A program made the translations under genes and the position numbers. From Candidatus Acidiflorens stordalenmirensis (lineage in GTDB: Bacteria; Acidobacteriota; Terriglobia; Terriglobales; Acidobacteriaceae): 36,646 bases of DNA. Where the stretch lies: NCBI GenBank assembly GCA_003139995.1, contig PLIC01000221.1, positions 1-36,646 on the forward strand, in the 5' to 3' direction. The notes under the pieces were generated by a model. The model was not told the origin of the DNA. It did not search any database and worked only from the letters and a program-made list of their open reading frames with translations. Below, piece by piece: positions 33,690 through 36,646 of the stretch. Numbering within the stretch: the stretch's first letter is position 1; each line of letters opens with the position of its first letter.

Positions 33690-33736
33690 GGATAAGCCTT
33701 GTATTCCGCTGAATCTCTTAAGTTTATCATTTGCCC

Positions 33737-33820
33737 GCGTAGGGGCAGGTGCCCTCACCTGCCCTGCGGGGCGAAGCCCCGCAGCTCTCGCCTGCCCAGA
33801 CGAGGGCGTCTGGGCCTACG
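33737..33820. repeat. left repeat block of the RAYT unit
   Basis: Outer palindrome (GGGGCAGGTG...CACCTGCCC), a GGGGC-GAA-GCCCC hairpin, then the inner palindrome (GCCCAGACGAGGGCGTCTGGGC). The CTA within GGGCCTACG at 33816-33818 is the RAYT stop codon read on the minus strand. Confidence 0.8.
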
Positions 33821-34304
33821 TGGTTCGTGTTGGTGCGTACGGATTCGCGAATGGCTGATACCAGAGCCAGCGATAGTCGCGCCAATCGCTCACCAGTCCG
33901 CGGCGAACGGGATTTTCCAGAACATAGGCGATCTTCTGATCGAGGCTCTCCGCGGATCGCAAAACATGATCAAAGGATTCTTCCTGCCAGATTGTGCCGT
34001 GGCGATCAAGTCGCTGGTTGATCGCATGCGCTGAAGCGCCTTTAATTCCCTTCATGATCTCAGCCATGGAAACGACCAGTCGCCGTTGCTCATTGATCAG
34101 TGGTGTGAAAATAATGTGCACGTGGTCGGGCATGACCACCGCGACATGCAAGTCGTACCTCGTTCCGTGATCGTGACGGCAGCAACCCAGCACGATATCG
34201 CGGGCCCAGTCCGGTAGGATCCAACGATTCTTCGTAACAAAAGTGACGAAGTGCGGCTTAGCATCTCTCTGCAGATGCGGCAGATTGCGCCGGTAGAACG
34301 TCAT
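33816..34304 (-). CDS. REP-associated tyrosine transposase (RAYT, IS200/IS605-like)
   Basis: 162 residues from ATG 34304; a TTG at 34319 would add five residues. The HUH pair is H61-V-H63 in VVMPDHVHIIF, and the likely nucleophile is Y127 in DQKIAYVLENPVRRGLV, the classic RAYT context. HFVTFVTKNRW and TIWQEESFDHVLRS are family segments. Role: single-strand DNA nicking and joining at REP-type hairpins, thought to spread them. All catalytic residues are intact. The gene is boxed by matching inverted repeats. Confidence 0.9.
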   Translation of the reverse strand: MTFYRRNLPHLQRDAKPHFVTFVTKNRWILPDWARDIVLGCCRHDHGTRYDLHVAVVMPDHVHIIFTPLINEQRRLVVSMAEIMKGIKGASAHAINQRLDRHGTIWQEESFDHVLRSAESLDQKIAYVLENPVRRGLVSDWRDYRWLWYQPFANPYAPTRTT

Positions 34305-34322
34305 CCGAATCCACCACAAACC

Positions 34323-34491
34323 GCGTAGGCCCAGACGCCCTCGTCTGGGCAGGCGAGCGAAGCTCGCCTGCCCGCGTAGGCCCAGACGCCCTCGTCTGGG
34401 CAGGCGAGCGAAGCTCGCCAGAATCTTGGCGCCGGCAATAAGGCTACGGGGCTTCGCCCTGCAGGGCAGGTGAGGGCACCTGCCCCTACGC
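34323..34491. repeat. right repeat block of the RAYT unit
   Basis: Two 46-base direct copies (34323-34368 and 34374-34419), each holding the inner palindrome plus a GGCGAGC-GAA-GCTCGCC hairpin. A short spacer follows, then the GGGGCTTCGCCC hairpin and the outer palindrome ending CCCCTACGC at 34491. The block begins about nineteen bases upstream of the RAYT start and ends nine bases before the peptidase stop. Confidence 0.8.
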
Positions 34492-34499
34492 GAGTCGCT

Positions 34500-36293
34500 C
34501 TACCAGCCTACCTTCTTCCCCTTGTTCTGCTCATCCAGCCACTTCTGCAGCGGCGCGAAGTATTCCAGGATCGCGCTGGCATCGACCTGCCGTCCGCCGG
34601 TTAGGACCTCTAGAGCGTCTGGCCAGGGTTTGCTCTGGCCCATGGCGAGCATCTTGTTGAACTTCGCTCCCGCTTCCTTCGACCCGTAGAACGTGCAGCG
34701 GTTGAGCGGCCCCGTGTAGCCCGATTCGCGGCAGAGGGCGCGGTAGAACTGGAACTCCAGGATCTCCGCCAGGAAATAACGCGTGTAGGGTACGTTCGCC
34801 GCGACGTGATACTTCGCTCCTGGATCGAAATCGGCTTCACTGCGCGCCATCGGAGGCGCGATGCCCTGATACTTCAACCGCAGCTCCCACCATGCCTTGT
34901 TGTAGTCCGCAGGCGCGATCTCGCCGGAGAACACCTTCCATCGCCACTGGTCGATCATCAATCCAAAGGGAAGGAACGCGACGCGTTCGAGCGCCTGCTT
35001 CAGCAACTCCGGAATATCGTTGCTCGCCTGCGGCACGCTCTCCAGCAGTCCAACCTTGTGCAGGTATGCGGGCGTGATCGCCAGCGCGATAGAGTCGCCA
35101 ATTGCCTCGTGGAAGCCGTCATTGGCGCCGTTCTTAAACATGAACGGCTGGTCCTTGTAGGCGCGCTGGTACATGTTGTGCCCAAGTTCGTGGTGAATGG
35201 TGACGAAATCGACGCCGCGCACCTGGATGCACATCTTTACGCGCAAATCGTCCATGTTGTCGATGTCCCACGCGCTGGCGTGGCAGACCACGTCGCGGTC
35301 GGCGGGCTTGGTCAACAGCGACCGCTCCCAGAAAGTCGGCGGCAGCGGCGCGAAGCCCATCGACGTGTAGAAGCCTTCGCCATATTTCACCATGCCCTTC
35401 GCATCGAGATTTTTCTTCTTCAGCAGTTCCGTAACATTGACGCCGACGCCGCCTTTGTCCTCCGTCACTCCGAGCAGGTCGTAAATGTTCTCCCACTCCT
35501 GCGCCCACGGATTGCCCAGCAAATGCGCGGGGATCGGACCGTCGGGCGGAACGACGTTCGGGCCGTATTTTTCCGCCAGCTTCCAGCGCACGAACGTGTG
35601 CAGCGAAAGATAGAGCGGGCGCACCTGGTTCCACAAACGCTCCAGGTCGGCGGAAAATTCTTCCGGCGTCATGTCGTAGCCGGCGCGCCACAATACGCCT
35701 GTATCTTTGAATCCAATTTCTCGGGCGCCTTGATTGGAAAGATCGACAAATCTCGCATAGCGCTTCCGCATCGGCGGCGCTATCGCGTGCCATCCCGCCC
35801 ACACTTCTTTCAGCTCTTCCGGATCGTGGCTGCTCGACATCAGCTTCTCGATCGCCGTGATGTCCAGGCACTCGCCGTTCTTGCGGCAATACTTGCCCTT
35901 GCCGTAATCGCCATCGAGCGATACGCCGATCTCGGTCATTTCGCGGCGCAGCGCGGCATCTTTCGGCGCGGGCGCGGTGAGCGAAAGCTTCAGCAGCATG
36001 AATTTTCGCGCCAGCTCCGGCGAAAGCTTGAGGCCGTCAAAACGCTTGGCCTGTTCCACCAACTCGGTTGTGACGGCGGTGTCCTCATCAATTGCATCGG
36101 CCTCCATGGCCTCGGTGTCGTCGGTGATGAAATTCTCCTGTACCCATGAAGCACGGTTCACCTTGACGCTTAAATCGGCGAGCCTGCCCTCGGCCTTATC
36201 CATAAACTGCTGGGCTTCGGCAGCGGAGGGAGCTGTGTTCTGAGCGTAGACGTTCATAGCGAGAAATAAGAAAACGAGACCAAGGGACTTCAT
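34500..36293 (-). CDS. M2 family peptidyl-dipeptidase (angiotensin-converting-enzyme homologue)
   Basis: 597 residues with a signal peptide (MKSLGLVFLFLAMNVYAQ). AGGAGGTGTC precedes the ATG. The zinc motif is HELGH (368-372) with the third ligand E396 in GFHEAIGDSIAL. YKDQPFMFKNGAN before it and KYHVAANVPYTRYFLAEILEFQ after it hold the substrate-binding Lys/His/Tyr residues known from ACE. The whole catalytic domain is present in a single copy. Role: removes C-terminal dipeptides from peptides, probably in the periplasm. The physiological substrate is unknown. Confidence 0.95.
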   Translation of the reverse strand: MKSLGLVFLFLAMNVYAQNTAPSAAEAQQFMDKAEGRLADLSVKVNRASWVQENFITDDTEAMEADAIDEDTAVTTELVEQAKRFDGLKLSPELARKFMLLKLSLTAPAPKDAALRREMTEIGVSLDGDYGKGKYCRKNGECLDITAIEKLMSSSHDPEELKEVWAGWHAIAPPMRKRYARFVDLSNQGAREIGFKDTGVLWRAGYDMTPEEFSADLERLWNQVRPLYLSLHTFVRWKLAEKYGPNVVPPDGPIPAHLLGNPWAQEWENIYDLLGVTEDKGGVGVNVTELLKKKNLDAKGMVKYGEGFYTSMGFAPLPPTFWERSLLTKPADRDVVCHASAWDIDNMDDLRVKMCIQVRGVDFVTIHHELGHNMYQRAYKDQPFMFKNGANDGFHEAIGDSIALAITPAYLHKVGLLESVPQASNDIPELLKQALERVAFLPFGLMIDQWRWKVFSGEIAPADYNKAWWELRLKYQGIAPPMARSEADFDPGAKYHVAANVPYTRYFLAEILEFQFYRALCRESGYTGPLNRCTFYGSKEAGAKFNKMLAMGQSKPWPDALEVLTGGRQVDASAILEYFAPLQKWLDEQNKGKKVGW

Positions 36294-36361
36294 GACACCT
36301 CCTGTCGGAACCAGAGATTATGACGGATGACGGAGGATATTGTCTTGTACCCGGCTCGTTT

Positions 36362-36403
36362 GGGGACGGCGCTTTGCCCCGTCCCAGCCGGGCGAAGCCC
36401 GGC
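36362..36403. repeat. two adjacent GC-rich hairpins
   Basis: GGGACGG/CCGTCCC (36363-36385) and GCCGGGC-GAA-GCCCGGC (36387-36403), in the gap upstream of the M2 peptidase. They are of the same style as the other dispersed palindromes. Confidence 0.6.
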
Positions 36404-36478
36404 CGCTGCCTGTGGTCACAGCAAGTCCGGATTCGCTATAGTGGCCGGATTTTCCCGGAAAGCCGAGGGCGGCTGTTG

Positions 36479-36646
36479 CTACGTGCTTCTGGGCGCGGAA
36501 TGCAGCGCTTCGATCGCCGCCTTCACCTTCGCCGAAACCTCATCCGTGTCGCGCACGCTCAGCCCTGCCGTCGGAATGATTTCACCAACCCGCATCTCCA
36601 GCGGCTGGCACTTGATGTGGTAGGTGTTCATCGGCAGCAGGTCGAA
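36479..36646 (-). CDS. 1-acyl-glycerol-3-phosphate acyltransferase-like protein, C-terminal end
   Basis: The minus strand reads in from the right edge for 55 residues to TAG at 36481-36479. FDLLPMNTYHIKCQPLEMRV, then GEIIPTAGLSVRDTDEV and VKAAIEALH, resemble the C-terminal part of PlsC-family acyltransferases (phospholipid synthesis). The catalytic HX4D motif lies outside the window, so the call rests on the tail only. Confidence 0.6.
   Translation of the reverse strand, partial: FDLLPMNTYHIKCQPLEMRVGEIIPTAGLSVRDTDEVSAKVKAAIEALHSAPRST

Larger units (their letters stand above)
33737..34491. mobile_element. RAYT gene inside a nested inverted set of palindromic repeats
   Basis: Outer arms: 33737-33767 and 34461-34491 are 31-base perfect inverted copies; extending inward to 33784/34444 adds a GGGGC-TTC-GCCCC hairpin with only two mismatches in 48. 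Inner arms: 33787-33820 and 34324-34357 are 34-base perfect inverted copies, and the right inner arm is repeated at 34375-34408 (51-base period). The tyrosine transposase gene occupies the centre. This looks like a self-contained REP/RAYT unit. Confidence 0.75.

Noticed and set aside
31908-33695. 595-codon plus-strand frame opposite thrS
   Set aside because: Shadow of the highly conserved thrS; composition effect of GC-rich third positions.
34323-34419. Two 46-base direct repeats considered as a CRISPR remnant
   Set aside because: Spacing is five bases, the units are palindromic and match inverted copies across the RAYT gene; no cas genes.
34806-36149. 447-codon plus-strand frame opposite the M2 peptidase
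   Set aside because: Antisense shadow of a gene whose catalytic motifs are intact.
1-36646. tRNA, rRNA and riboswitch search by eye
   Set aside because: No tRNA-like cloverleaf, rRNA core motif or riboswitch consensus was recognised; a covariance-model scan would be needed to exclude small RNAs.

Overview
The window looks like a piece of an Acidobacteriota chromosome (Terriglobia-like). The reasons are the moderately high GC, many small secreted TonB-C-domain proteins, a bbp2-type porin coupled to an ammonium channel, a DUF6526 protein, a bacterial ACE-type (M2) peptidase, and many short GC-rich palindromic repeats. The lineage is inferred from gene content only; there is no rRNA and I found no tRNA.

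Region by region. 1-3632: the 3' end of a TonB-domain protein, a small secreted protein, and an amt-porin pair on the minus strand. 3633-4521: no convincing gene. 4522-11300: a translationally coupled plus-strand efflux operon of three HlyD/MacA-like adaptors, a MacB/FtsX-type permease and a TolC-like outer-membrane factor, with no ATPase gene. 11301-11700: a convergent intergenic gap with two near-consensus DnaA boxes. 11701-16582 (mostly minus): dnaB, a TonB-receptor relic, a small TonB-C protein, a DUF6526 protein, mnmE and a small membrane protein. 16644-24058 (plus): the classic origin-proximal run rpmH-rnpA-yidD-yidC-jag(khpB)-dnaA-dnaN, then mscL and rpmB. The dnaA-dnaN gap is the best oriC candidate. 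24136-27348 (minus): FKBP peptidyl-prolyl isomerase, RidA, ruvB and a glyoxalase-like secreted protein. 27523-29437: a ParE/RelE-type toxin-antitoxin pair, two small proteins and a PIN-domain protein placed 15 bases after an EF-G2-type GTPase gene. 29453-36646 (minus): the EF-G paralogue, thrS, a REP-associated tyrosine transposase (RAYT), the M2 peptidase and the 3' end of a plsC-like acyltransferase.

The most striking feature is the palindromic repeat load. The RAYT gene at 33816-34304 sits inside a nested inverted set of repeats: outer arms are 31 bp identical and inner arms 34 bp identical, with the right inner arm duplicated. The left inner arm supplies the RAYT stop codon. Related or analogous palindromes lie inside or at the ends of coding genes: mnmE (a repeat-encoded insert of about 40 residues between G4 and G5), yidC (periplasmic domain) and yidD (C-terminal tail). 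The behaviour resembles Rickettsia palindromic elements, but in an acidobacterial origin region.
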